Below, in pieces: positions 1 through 30,050 of a stretch of 64,000 nucleotides of DNA; positions within the stretch are counted from its first letter, which is position 1; each line of letters starts with the position of its first letter. The notes beneath the pieces were generated by a model that saw only the letters and a list, made by a program, of their open reading frames with translations, did no database searches and had not been told where the DNA came from. The translations under genes were made by a program, and so were the position numbers. The stretch is from Hemicordylus capensis (taxonomy: Eukaryota > Chordata > Lepidosauria > Squamata > Cordylidae). The DNA lies in contig NC_069658.1 of the NCBI RefSeq assembly GCF_027244095.1, positions 414,620,687-414,684,686 on the forward strand. Reading direction: 5' to 3'.

Positions 1-1026
1 TTTGGTCTAAGTACATAAACTATTTAGTACAATAGTTGCAAATAGGGCTATTTGCATTGGTTCTGCCTGCACCAATTCAAGGACAAGCCTGGAAGATGGC
101 AGATTACATGTTTACCCCATCCTATTGTTCTAGACTTGAAAGAAGTCTTTAAATACTGGCAGCCAAGATGGGGAATTGAAGTTTGCCAATGATATTGCAT
201 CAGGGTCAAGCAACAAGCAGTCAAGAAAGCCAAAAAAGGATGTCCAGGCCAGATCTCTCCATAAGTAAAGAACACAACAGAGTCATCTCTCTGGTTCTTT
301 CTCTTTACAGAATTTTTTTAGCACTGGACTTCTAACTAGATTATGTCATGACAGTTAACTGAATCACTATACACTTAAAACAGTTCCTTTTTTTAAAGAG
401 AGGATGACTGCTTACCATATCAATATACGTTTTAGATTCAGTTCTATGATAATTTTCAGGATATCCTTCTGTTAAGCACTTACAGAACTTTAAAAGGACT
501 AATTAGCATTTTTCTCAACAGTGTTTTACTAGAGTCTTACATATTCCCAATTACATACCTAGTTGTCAAACTTTAGAATATCATTATCATGTCATCAGTT
601 CTTTCCAATTGTAATCTTCAAGAAGCAACGTAAATATGCACTAAGACTATAGCCAAACAAATCACACTATCACTAAAGTCAGACAATTTTATTGCCAGCA
701 AAGCAGAATTGACATTTTCCAATTCTAGAGAAGGATGATCCCATTTTTCAGAGAAAGCCCTATTCACCCCTGCCTTAGAGCATACATATCCAGCACTCAG
801 TGGGGAGGAAAATTATGCATGCCTGCCCTACCTCATCTCCACATCCTCATGGAACAGAACTGCTTGCCTACAAAAGCTAGGCATAGCATGCTGAATTTAC
901 ATATCGGCATGCCATCTAACATGCATAGGCCCAATAACTCCCAATCTTCCCTGGCAAAAAAAGGAAGGTGGTGTGTAAAGTCTGACATACATATGTTGAT
1001 CTCAACACATAAGTGGCATGTACAAT

Positions 1027-1365
1027 ATTATTTATTCATTCATTCATTCGAATTCTATACCGCCCTTCCAAAAATGGCTCAGGGTGGTTTACACAGAGAA
1101 ATAATAAATAAGTAAGATGGATCCCTGTCCCCAAAGGGCTCACAATCTAAAAAGAAACATAAGATAGACACCAGCAACAGTCACTGTGCTGGGGGTGGAT
1201 AGGGCGAGTCACTGTGCTAGGGGTGGATATGGCCAGTCACTGTGCTAGGGGTGGATAGGGCCAGTCACTGTGCTAGGGGTGGATAGGGCCAGTTACTCTC
1301 CCCCGCTAAATAAAGAGAATCACCACGTTAAAAGGTGCTTCTTTGCCAAGTTAGCAGGGGTCTGC
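1027..1365 (-). repeat. Interspersed retroposon (tail family E) with internal 28-bp minisatellite
   Basis: The same roughly 250-bp block occurs at 20790-21036 and 37368-37632. On the minus strand each copy ends in a ggcggtat motif followed by an A/T-rich tail, as expected of a retroposon 3' end. This copy differs by carrying four tandem 28-bp units between 1178 and 1289, where the other copies have one. Confidence 0.65.
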
Positions 1366-2401
1366 TAACATTCACATTGCTGAATGCAGGCAGAGGTTAA
1401 ATAACTTGGCTTTAAGACAGTGGTTACTGTGACATTAACATTTTTCTCTCACTATCACTAGAAGAATTCTGAATGGCAAGTGGTTTGCCAACTTCAAAGT
1501 GGGGGAAAACCCCTGAGCTTGCTTTTCCAAGGGCTTCAACTCTCAGCTGACTGGTATAAGCAATTCTCTCCTCCGTATAAAAAATGTTAAATAAATAAAA
1601 TAAATAAATTTGGACCTGGAAACCATTTTTAGGTTTTGAAACAAGGTTCAACAAGCATAATAGGTTCTGTAGTCGAAATAGACTTGGTGGCACACTTTAC
1701 CTTTATAGTACTGCATTTGAGGGCTTCGAGTGATGGAAAAATGCAGCACCATCTTCTGAGAGAAGTGGTCTTCAGGCAGAACATTATGCACATGCTCGAA
1801 GATCTGCAGTGACTGCTTATAGACTTTCCAAGCACAATTCAAAATAATGGTTATGGCAACTCCCTAAACTTTGAGATCACCTCCCCTAGGCCTTACTGAA
1901 ACACCTTTTAATGGTGTAATCTATGCATCATGCTTGAATGAATCTCAAAGCACATTCAGAAGTTCTACTCCATGAAGTTCAGAGCCATGTTTCATAAATA
2001 ACAGAAGAGCTTTCTGTCTGAATAAGCCATTTGATGACCAGGTTTACTAAAACATAGGGAAGAGCTGAAAAATACAGTAATTTTTTTTTAATACATTATG
2101 TACTGTAAGCCTCCAAGATGAATCAGGCTAGTATGTCTGCACTGCGGAAAGCTCTCTTAGCTTGTTGCATGGAGAGGCAATTTTCTCAATACCTGCTTCC
2201 CCCAGAAATTCCCTATACCTCAAAAGATATGTCCCAGGACTATGCTGGCCTCAGACACACTGGGGGACAGTGCATTTCCAGGGGAAGCAAGGATCCGAGA
2301 AAATCAACCCCATCTACCCTCCAATACTCCAGGAGCTCCCAATAGTGCAGGCATGCCTTCCCAGCACACAGTCACTTCATTAGTTAGGATGTCAGCCAAT
2401 C

Positions 2402-2650
2402 AAAAAGGTAAAGTTGTGCTGTCGAGTAGGTGTAGACTCCTGGCGACCATAGAGCCATGTGGTTTTCTTTGGTAGAATACAGGATATCATTGCCATCTCC
2501 CGCGCACGATGAGATAATGATGCCTTTTAGCGTCTTCCTATATCGCTGCTGCCCGATATAGGTGTTTCCCGCTGTCTGGGAAACATACCAGCGGGGATTC
2601 GAACTGGGAGCCTTTTGGTCCCTAAGCAAATCACTTCCCTGCTGCACCAT
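2402..2650 (-). repeat. tRNA-derived SINE, Sauria-SINE type
   Basis: The minus strand shows a tRNA-like B box followed by a conserved body (tatcgggcagcagcgatat region) and a tail resembling a Bov-B LINE end. It is homologous to copies at 20327-20556, 36040-36262 and 38492-38750. The family name is from memory of squamate SINEs; the homology between the copies is seen directly. Confidence 0.65.
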
Positions 2651-3144
2651 TACATACATGATTTCCCTTTTTCAACTACCTAATTGAATTTAGGTGATTC
2701 AGACACCTAAGACATTGGTACTGGTTATATCAAAGACATAACACAGAGACATCCCAATTCCTTATTGGTGAGATTTGATGTTACCTTTGCAGGCAGCTCA
2801 AGAACAAAGGATGCCACTTGCAAGTTTCTTCAATGCAGAGCAAGACAGAAAGCAACCTGGCTGTTTGATCTGGATCAAGAAGCAGAGGGAACCAAGAGCC
2901 CCAAGTATTGCTAAGTGGTTATGAGAACTGTCCCTCTGGATCAGACCAAGGGTCTACCTAGCTCCAGCATTCTGTTTACAGAAGTGGGTGGCCAGATCAT
3001 GCCCCTAGAAAGTTTATAAATAGTGAATGAAAACAACAACCCACACATGTTACCTAGTATTTGCTTGAAGAACAACCAATTTTAAAGTTTAGACTCTTGG
3101 GATCTCTGCTTGCCTTTACAGCTTTTAATATATGTTAGTCAAAC

Positions 3145-3215
3145 TATCAAACTTGTAAACCACCCAGAGACGTAAGTTTTGGGCGGTATAAAAATATGTT
3201 AAATAAAAATATGTT
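3145..3215 (+). repeat. A/T-tailed retroposon 3' end (family F)
   Basis: A short fragment with the conserved block acgtaagttttgggcggta followed by an aaataaa-rich tail. Related ends lie at 5905-5990 (+), 35233-35300 (-) and 54650-54700 (+). Confidence 0.5.
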
Positions 3216-3807
3216 TTAAAAAATCATCCTTGCAACCATGATAGCTACATACTTTCTAAGAGAAAAGAGTAGGGATGTGCACTAGCTGGCTCAGCAGTTG
3301 CAGGCAGGGAGGGGATCGGTTCCTTTAAAAGAAGAGAAGAACACAGGTCCTTACCTGCTCCTCTGCTGCCCCACCACTCATCTGGGGCTGGTATGCAAAA
3401 GACTTTGTGTGGCTGCTTCCCTGTTCCCAGCAGGCTGCATGTGGTGTCAGCATGCACGTGGCCGCCAAGTTTGCATTTGTAAAATAGATGTTTCTGGAAC
3501 TGCTATATTCAGACACAAAACAGCCACAGTTTTGTGCAGGTATGCACCCTCACAAATAGTAATAAGCAGCAGCACAGATCAATGTTAATGCCACTTAGAG
3601 GGAGGAAACTGGCCATCAAGAAGGATGCAAGTTCTGTTTTCAAGATCGCACTGGAAACAGTAAAATATACCAGGATAAAACAGTAAAATATACCAGGATA
3701 AAACACAGAGTTCAAATATGCAGTGCACTGATCTACGAATCCAGGTGTGTTTTTTCTCCCCTAAAATAAGACCCAGGAAAATACATGACAAACTAACGAT
3801 AATGGAA

Positions 3808-4107
3808 GAGAGCTGGTCTTGTGGTAGCAAGCATGACTTGTCCCTTTAAGCTAAGCAGGGTCTGCCCTGGTTGCATACGAAAAGGAGACTAGAAGTGTGA
3901 GCACTGGAAGATATTCCCCTTAGGGGATGGAGCCACTCTGGGAAGACCATCTAGGATCCAAGATATCTCCCCGGCATCTCCAAGATAGAGCTGAGAGAGA
4001 CTCCTGCCTGCTACCTTGGAGAAGCCACTGCCAGTCTGTGTAGACAATACTGAGCGAGATGGACCTATGGTCTGACTCAGTATACGGCAGCTTCCTATGT
4101 TCCTATT
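3808..4107 (+). repeat. 5S-rRNA-derived SINE
   Basis: The head contains a segment (agctaagcagggtc, then gggagac after about 20 bases) that matches the internal promoter region of 5S rRNA. It is followed by a tRNA-like remnant and a tail ending in cagcttcctatgttcctat. Other copies lie at 17972-18281 (-), 24514-24815 (-), 25294-25600 (-) and 42385-42679 (+), with a composite relative at 28219-28700. Confidence 0.8.
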
Positions 4108-6099
4108 TTCTGATGTACTTTCATCAGATAGGGCTGACAGATACAGAGAACTAGTTAAATATTTCACCAACATTCACCAATAAGCTTAAGTATCAGGAGT
4201 TCCAATACAATATTCCACTTTATTTTTCCAAATAGATTTATGAGAATATCAGTTCTAGCTTTGCAAAAACTTGTACACAGTGGCTTCACTATTTTTAACA
4301 TTTACTTGATTTGAATTCTTCCTCAGTAATCGAGGATTTTGAGGGAAAGCGTCACAATCAGTACAGAAAACTCCTATCCTCTTAAGTAGAAGTATGATAC
4401 AGCTGGTATGATTTGAGTAAGTCAACCAGCACATATGATCGAAGAATGATTGAAGAAATATGATTGAAGAAATATCTTCAAGTTGCTTGGTTTTCTCCCA
4501 ACAAGCAAAATAGTAAGTGATAATGATAAAACTAGGGAGAGGTAAATTCTTCCTTAAGTTTAGGGTAAAGTGCCCCATCAGTAAACAACAGAAGGCTTAT
4601 CACTTGACATACTTCAGACAGGACAAGAGATTCTAGGCCAAGCCCACAATGAATGACCTCATAACCCTCTGCAATCTGACTTCCATGATTCACTTCCTCT
4701 CTTTTCTTCAGCATCCTAGGAAGGATTCATCAGATTCCACACCCGGGTAATACCAAGAGAAACCTATGTGAAAGAGAACACTACTTCTCATATAATTAGC
4801 ATTCCATAATGCGGCGCATGAAAGTAGCCATTCACTTATCTAGTTCAGTGTGCCTAAATGTGTTTGTTTTTTAAAAAAATAACTTTAGCTTTGAGATTTG
4901 CAAAACTCCACCAAATAATAAAGTCTTGTGTATAGTAGGGGATACAGTAAGTATTTCTGAGCAGCTACCTTTGATTATTCCATACTGGATCAACAAGGAA
5001 TTTCATTTTTCTTCACTCAGGTTCTCTGGGCAGTTTGCCTACACCAATGCATTTTTAATAGAGTCAGGCTATAAAGAATAGAGATAATAAACCCCTCAAA
5101 ACATTCCTAATGTGTCCATTTCCAGAATACCTAGGGAATATTTACAAAGATTAGTGGAAACATCACTCATGCCCAACCAGAACCATGAATTAAACAAATC
5201 ACAGACTCTCTGTGGATGCTGATCATATAGTGAATGGATTTGCTTAGAAGTCTCAAATGCATTTTGCCTTCCTCTGGTGCCCACATTAAAAAAACCCAAA
5301 GTTTCTGGTTAGCTAGAGAACATACAAGTGTTCCATCACCACCAAAACATGGGAGGACAGGAGCTTGAACAAGTCCAGCAGCTGTACACAAGTCCTGTGG
5401 CAATTGGTATCTCCCTTATTTTCTTTTTAGATTGTGAGCTCCTTTAGTAAAGAGAACCATGTTCTTATTCCCTTTGCTATGTAAACCACTTTGTGAACTT
5501 TTTTTTGGTTAAAAAGCAGAATAGAAACTAGGAATCTGTCCTAAACCTAAACTATCCAGTGATACCTCCATAAAATACAAGCAATAAGCCCAGGAGGCTT
5601 TTGAAGGGACTCCCCACAACACTGTCACCAGATCAAGATGTCAATAAAAGAGACCAACACTAAAACTACACTTTTGTGTGGTATTGATGTGCCTAAGAGA
5701 TAGCCTTAAAAGTAAAGAATCCATGTCAAGGCTTCTCATAATCCCAATATCAGACTTACCAGGTGAATTGCTAAATATGCACTCACAGCATCAACATAAC
5801 CACCTGTCAGTGTCCCCCTCAATGCCCTACTAAAGCCCATAACAATCCAGGCTCCACCTTTGTTTCCAAGAAAAAAACGAGGCCAAACAGCTCACCTAAA
5901 TTATTGTAGTAAACCGCCCAGAGATTGTTATAAACCACCCAGAGAGAAGCAAATTTTGGGCAGTATTAAAATATGTTAAAAATAATAATAAACAACTCAG
6001 TCACCGCCAGTCCCTACCTCAAGATAGACACACACACACATTTTAACTGAGTTAGGTAGGCAGAGTCACCCCCCACCCACCACGAGCACCACCCTGACC

Positions 6100-7550
6100 C
6101 CTAGCCTTTAAGCCTCTTAGGGCCCACCCCCACAGTCTGTTCCCAAAGTGAAAGACACACCACTCCCGGGCCTCACCAGCTCAGGGCCCTTCCTCCTCCA
6201 CCCCACTTTCGCTTTCCAACCTTGCCTGGGTCCCTCCACAACTCCTCTCGATGCATAGTCAGCTTCCTTAAAAAAAACATCCTCCAGGGCCGGAGTGGGG
6301 GACCCAGGCCACACCGCAACACTCACACCAGCCTCCGTCCCCCACACCATTCCCCCCTCCAACCCCGTCTCCCCGCGTTTCCACAGTCGCACGGCCGCTG
6401 CCTCCCCTCGGCATAGAACCGCCAAGCCCCCGGCTGCTTCCCCTGCCCTCCCCCTCACCACCCGAAGGGCCCAGCTTCTTTTCCTCCTCCCTCCCTCCCA
6501 CCCACCCCTCACCCCCTGTGTAGCCAGGCAACAGACAGGCGAAGAGAAACCACCCACTCCGCGGGGACATTTCCTCGGTAGCCCAGGCAAGCCCCGAAGC
6601 CCAAGGGTCCCTCAAGCTACCTGAGACGACTCCGGCTACCCCACTTCACGGCCCCCGAGCCCCGACTGTCTCGCACACAAACAAGCTACCTCAACCAAAC
6701 CCACCTCTCTGCCGGAAGGCGGAGCTAGGGAGCGTTCCGAACCAATTGGCATTGGGCACCTGGAGTGAGGACACGCCCTCTCGGCCAATCAACATTTTCA
6801 AAACCGCACCCTTGCCCAGTCTGACGAATTGGAACTCAGCAACGAAAAGGACGGGCAGCAGCACTTCCACCAATGAGAAAAGAGAAGGAAGGCTAGCCAA
6901 TTAAAAAGCACCTAGCCCAAAGAAGGGACAGGTATTTCATTAATTGACGAGTGAATCAACCAGTAGAATGGTCGCCGATTCAAGGGGTTTCACAAACAAC
7001 AAATAAGGTGACCTAACGGGGCGGAGCCGTCTGGCATCCTCAACCAATCAAACTCGGACTTCAATGGCCATGGCCCAATGGCAGACCGAAATATCCCCGA
7101 TGTCTCCTAAGGAGAGACAGGGAATGATTGACAAACGAGTTTGTAGGCATGACCTGAACTCTTTTACCCAATCAACGACCACCCTGCCAGCGCTGACCAG
7201 TGAGAAACGACCTGGGATTTGAATGGCAGATTTCAGGGAAAAGGAAAGTGGACAGCTGGGAGGTGTTATTAATTCTCGCGAATTGCTGAGCTGATCGTTG
7301 GTTGGAGGATGTGTCGGAATTCCGAGAGACTGCACGGGCAGTGAGAAGGGAAGCAGCAGGAGTCTCCGAGGGTGCAGCTGCTGGGCTTCAGCTCCGAGAA
7401 GAGCTCCTGGGGAGTGCTCGTTAAACGAGAACGTCTCAAACTTCGTGATTTGCCAGACTTCGACTGGCAATTCTGTGCAGGCTTATTCAGCCGGGGAAGG
7501 AGACTGATGCTCCCCATCGGTCTCCTGCCTGCCTCCCTTCAGTAGCCATA
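6100..7550 (-). promoter_or_regulatory. CpG-rich promoter region with CCAAT-box array, probably of a RAB5B-like gene
   Basis: CpG dinucleotides are frequent from about 6140 to 7460, in contrast to the flanks. Between 6742 and 7173 there are about ten CCAAT or ATTGG pentamers (6742, 6745, 6751, 6785, 6828, 6870, 6897, 7044, 7075, 7169) and a GGGCGG box near 7018. Minus-strand splice-donor-like sequences occur at 6620 (CTCAG then gtagct) and 6686 (GAG then gtagct), so a short non-coding first exon could lie at about 6621-6720 with transcription running left. Assignment to RAB5B rests only on the human gene order, in which RAB5B follows CDK2 in this orientation. The array could also drive divergent transcription to the right. 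Confidence 0.5.
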
Positions 7551-8149
7551 ATTTGCATAGCTGTTTGGGTGACTGCAACAACGCTAAATCTGTCTCCACT
7601 CCTGGGAGACAGAGCCTCGGGTTTCACGATAGAGAAACATAGCACCCCCTAGAATGCATTCTCATGTAGGATCTCCATTTTGCACTGTTAAAAGGTAAAG
7701 CATAAGGTGTCTGCAGGGAAGCCAAGAATGTGAGTTTTCTTGGGAAAATACCTGGTTTGGCATGCTTATTTGATCTATATTTTGTAAACAAAGCAGCCCA
7801 TCTATTGTGATGCATAAACATCTCTATAACCATGAGTATTTGAACTGAGAGATCTGAGCAGGAAAAAATCCAATAAAGCACATTTAATGTGGTTTGATTC
7901 TTATAGTAAAACAAATTTAAAGTTTTGTAGAAAGTATATGTACTATACTGAGATACAATTAAAAACTTAATACATAATATGCACTTCCCTTGTTCACATT
8001 TTAGGAAGTAAAAATGAAGACACAGAGATTTTTTACTACTAATTTTAGCACAAAGAGCTGTACTTGAACTGCCCTTGTTCATTCATCTATTTCAACAGTT
8101 TGTCAATAAGGGCACTGGAGCATCATCATTTTCATTGTTGCTGCCTTTT

Positions 8150-8345
8150 CAAGGTTGTCCCCCCCCCCCACCACCACAACTCTTTAAAAACAAAATTCAC
8201 ATTGCCCTGCTTGGAGACATAATCTTGAAGGCAAGCTTTCATCTCCAGCTCACCCAAGTGCCTGAAGTGCTTTCCACCAATTTGTTTTGACAGCTATCGC
8301 TTTCCACAGTGGGGAATTTATCAAAGACCAGTCATGGTCTTTGTG
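8150..8345. repeat. Direct duplicate of the 10040-10240 block
   Basis: The blocks share long identical runs such as caagctttcatctccagctc, gtgcctgaagtgctttcc and ggaatttatcaaagacca in the same order and orientation. They are roughly 80 percent alike by eye. The partner sits in the presumed CDK2 3' UTR. Confidence 0.65.
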
Positions 8346-8829
8346 TTGTGTTGAGCTCAGCTCCCTCTAGTGTGTGTGTAATATTGTCTTTTGCCATGAG
8401 ATGAGCTCCATGTGCCTGTCCTTAAGACTAAGTTGTACTCCACTCACTGCTCTGTCTGCAAACTACATTGCAAGACTTTTCCTCAGTCAAAGTGTAGCTG
8501 AAGAGGTTGTTCTACTTGAGCTCAGCTTATGGCTATGCTTGCAAAATGGGTGCTGCTGTTGCAATGGAGTCATAATTGCAAGTCTGTGGGAGAGCATCTT
8601 GTGCCCATGATGCAATGCAGGCACCTGGCACTGTGGCTGGCAGATTCTGGGTCAGTGATGCCTCTTGTGTTTTATGCCATGTTGTGTGATAGATGCCCTT
8701 TTTTGGTACTGTGTGTGTGACATGCTTCACTTGTGGCAGTGCACAGTGTTTTGCCCACAGGGAATAATGGGAACCAGCCCATTATTCCCCATGGGTAGGG
8801 TTAGGGCTATCATGTGATTTTTAACCTTT

Positions 8830-8886
8830 TTTTTCTGGGTCAGTAGGTCAACCCTAAATTAGAGTTGACCTACTGACCCAGAAAAA
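8830..8886. repeat. Perfect 23-bp inverted repeat (hairpin)
   Basis: Left arm 8830-8852 and right arm 8864-8886 are exact reverse complements around an 11-nt loop. The core of the arm is ctgggtcagtaggtcaac. Confidence 0.8.
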
Positions 8887-9189
8887 GTTCATTTCATTAA
8901 AATCACCCGACTGTTTTGCAGGTTGGAGAATACTGGGTATTCCCTATGGACACACTTGTTCGACAAATGAACTAGAATGGCTGGTTGGTTGGATTGAACC
9001 AGTGGTCCAGTTTGAATTCAGACTGGTTCTGTGCACATCCCTAGTTCCAGAAAGCCCTCTCTGATATTGTTATCAGTTCTCTTATCACACTAGACTTGCT
9101 GACAGCTGTGCAGGGCAGACCTTCGGTCTCATCCTATCTTGGCAAAAATCTACAACAGGCAAGACCCCCAACCTTACCTTCAAGAGAAA

Positions 9190-11743
9190 AAGTCACATGT
9201 TAAAACTACAAATATTTAATGATTTTTAAACTAATTTCAAAATATTTTATAAACATTTGTTAGACAGAGTACCAAAGGACACAAATAGTTTTTTTCCTTT
9301 AAAAAGATTACAAAAAAACTTCAAGGTGCTTAGACTAACAAGTTTTATACAAACCCAGAATTCTTTAAAACTAACAGCCTTATAAATATATAGCTTTTTC
9401 CAGTCCAGAAGGGTGTGGAGAGAGAAGGAGGTCATGCTTCAAGTTCTGGATCTTCCTGACGAGGCTATGCTGGTCCAGTCTAGCATTTTTCTTAAAGCTA
9501 CCTGCAGTTAAACTGTCCATTTTAGCATATTGGACCTGAAATGCCCAGTGAAGGTACATGTATTTCTGTGTTAAAGTGGCTGGCATACAGCCCTTCAATA
9601 TCATACATGAACGATCAAAACCTCCTTCTACACCTAGAACAATGGACATTTAATCTGTAAATAAAGGCCACATGAATTTTGGTTTATGGTAAGGGGTGTG
9701 TGAAAAACCTGCATTATCTTCATTGAATTGAGGAGGGAGCAATCTTACTTTACCATTTTATAGGACTAAAGGTCCTGTCATCTCATAAAATAGACTAACA
9801 TCACCATAACATGGAAGATTTTACAATTTAAAAAGACAAGATTGAAAAACTGGCAGTTGATTACTCGCTTTGCAAGAGCCTTTTACATTTTGTACACAAC
9901 ATGCTAGTAGTTGACAAGGTGCAGGATACATCAACATTGCCAACTTAAGGGAGCTATTTTAAAGCCTAGCATAGGTAAGGCAAGTAGAGAAGATCCGATT
10001 CATTTTGTCAAAGTTATTCCAGAACCTCTGTGCTTCAGGATTGTTTCCCTCTCCCCCACCATTAAAAAAAAATCATATTCCCCTGCTTGAAGACAGAATC
10101 TTGAAGACGGACAAGCTTTCATCTCCAGCTCACCCAGGTGCCTGAAGTGCTTTCCACCAATTTGAATGCAATTCTGAGCTTCGACAACTATAGTTTTCCA
10201 CAGTGTGGAATTTATCAAAGACCAATCATGATTTTCTTTACAAGTTTAGCCTTTTTCCTATGGATGCATGAATGGTGCTATTTTGACTGTATCTCAAGTC
10301 ACTTCAGATTCTGCATCACATTTAACTGAAATAACCTGAAGAGTCTGAATGCCTTCAAGACAAAGTGCCACAGAGATAGAGGCTTTGATATTTTCAATTT
10401 TGCAGACAGACAGCTCATAAAAATGAGTTCCCTAGTTGAGGGAATATGTTACATTGTTTTGGTTGAGGAAAACCCATACACTAAGAGGGGAAGGCGGAAG
10501 ATCAGTGCAAAAAGAGCTATGATTTCATCTCTAATTTTTGCAGACCTCAACTTCAAAAGCGAAATACATACATTTTTTTAAAAAGCGTTCTATTTGCACA
10601 ACACACCGCTGGTAGCCAAGAAAATTGGGCAGATCCATCACAGCTGAGAGCTTGATGCTTTGCTGACAGCAAGTTTAAGCCAAACAAAAGTCAGCTGGAT
10701 GCCCAAGTGTACTACAAGAGACACAATCTATGGCATGGATGTCCCTCATCCTAGTCTTTCGACTGGCCACAAGCATAGGGCAAAATTCACCAACACAGAC
10801 AAGAAACACACATTTCAGAGACAGGCGAGTAAATTATTGGACGGTGGAGAGGATAGTGACAGAGCATGTCCATTTCCCCCAATGAACACTTTTTGGAGGT
10901 GGTTTTCAAAGCATTTTGCGTGGCAGACATAAAGAAGGATCTGATGAAGAGGTAAGCAGTCATTTGACTGGCTAGCAAGCCATTCTGTAGCACCAACTTT
11001 GGCAGTCAAGATCCTTTTCTCTTCGGGGCCTCAACCAGCTGGCATCACAAGCCCCTATCATCAGGAAAAGACAGCTGGACTATTCTGAATGTCACTGATG
11101 CAAAGGGGAACATCCGTTCAGATTCTGCAAATGTTCCTGAATCCTAGAGTCAAAGTTTGTCCTGCTTATGAAAGGGGTAGAGTTAAGTGCCTGATCCACA
11201 GTGAGGACCCGATCTAGAAGGACAAAGCAGGCACTTTTACTAGCACAAGGACACAACAGAACACCATGCAGGCTCCAATCCTCAATTTGAAACCACATCC
11301 ATGGCCCAGAGCAGAAAGATGGTTTCAGGCTGGCAGTAAGGTTTGCTCAAGCAAACACAGAGCTGATCCTTGCATACAAGCTGGAACTGGAGAAAGTCAG
11401 CTAATGCAGAAGACATCTTGTAAAAATCACCAAGGGGAGGAAGACAGAACTCCTGGGGGATAAAAAGAGTGAGGCAAGAAATGGCTGTCCCCTTAGCAAC
11501 AAGAGTTCTTGCCGTAGCTACCTCTGGAGCCCCAACAGAGCAAGTTCAGCCACTACCCTAAAACAAACATGGGAATAAACCAACACACACACACACACAC
11601 ACACACCCCTTCGCCACAAGTACTGTGCCCAATTGGACTTTCTGTGTTCCATTCAGTACTGAGTAAGTGCAAACAACTGGTGTGGTCCAGAGTAGCGGCA
11701 CACTGCAGAATCCGCAGGCAGACTTGCCAGCCCCAATCCCATC
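9190..11743 (-). other. CDK2: Probable CDK2 3' untranslated region
   Basis: This 2.5 kb directly downstream of the CDK2 stop lacks the SINE, LINE and foldback repeats that crowd the rest of the locus, as expected if it is transcribed UTR. A minus-strand ATTAAA signal (plus tttaat) lies at about 9213-9218, and another possible one near 9651. It contains an (AC)n run at 11582-11607 and one copy of a duplicated block (10040-10240). The true cleavage site cannot be told from the sequence. Confidence 0.4.
11582..11607. repeat. (AC)n microsatellite
   Basis: About 13 CA units in the presumed CDK2 3' UTR. Confidence 0.9.

Positions 11744-30050
<18,307 letters not shown>

Larger units (their letters stand above)
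1..6620. other. Presumed first intron of a leftward (RAB5B-like) gene, no coding exon found
   Basis: No coding exon is recognisable here on either strand. What is visible is repeats: a minus-strand LINE/SINE-like element (1027-1365), a Sauria-type SINE (2402-2650), A/T-rich retroposon tails ending in gggcggtat followed by aaataaa runs (3145-3215, 5905-5990), a 23-bp tandem duplication (3658-3703) and a 5S-derived SINE (3808-4107). By conserved synteny with human 12q13 the next gene beyond CDK2 should be RAB5B in this orientation. The CpG-rich promoter to the right fits that, so this stretch is inferred to be its first intron. That is an inference, not a sequence match. Confidence 0.3.
7550..9190. 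other. Spacer left of CDK2 with duplicated block and hairpins
   Basis: No gene is seen. The stretch holds an AT-rich segment (7680-8060), one copy of a roughly 190-bp duplicated block (8150-8345, partner at 10040-10240), and a repeat-like segment at 8340-9050. That segment contains a perfect 23-bp inverted repeat (8830-8852 and 8864-8886) and ends near 9050 with gtgcacatccctagt, an interspersed-element end also seen inverted near 3270. Confidence 0.45.

Noticed and set aside
735-1115. 126-codon plus-strand frame
   Set aside because: It runs into a retroposon and has no homology.
3808-4107. Possible 5S rRNA gene
   Set aside because: Only part of 5S is present and it is fused to a retroposon tail shared by several dispersed copies.
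6117-6590. 157-codon minus-strand frame in the CpG island
   Set aside because: Gly/Arg-rich reading of a GC-rich island in several overlapping frames, with no homology.
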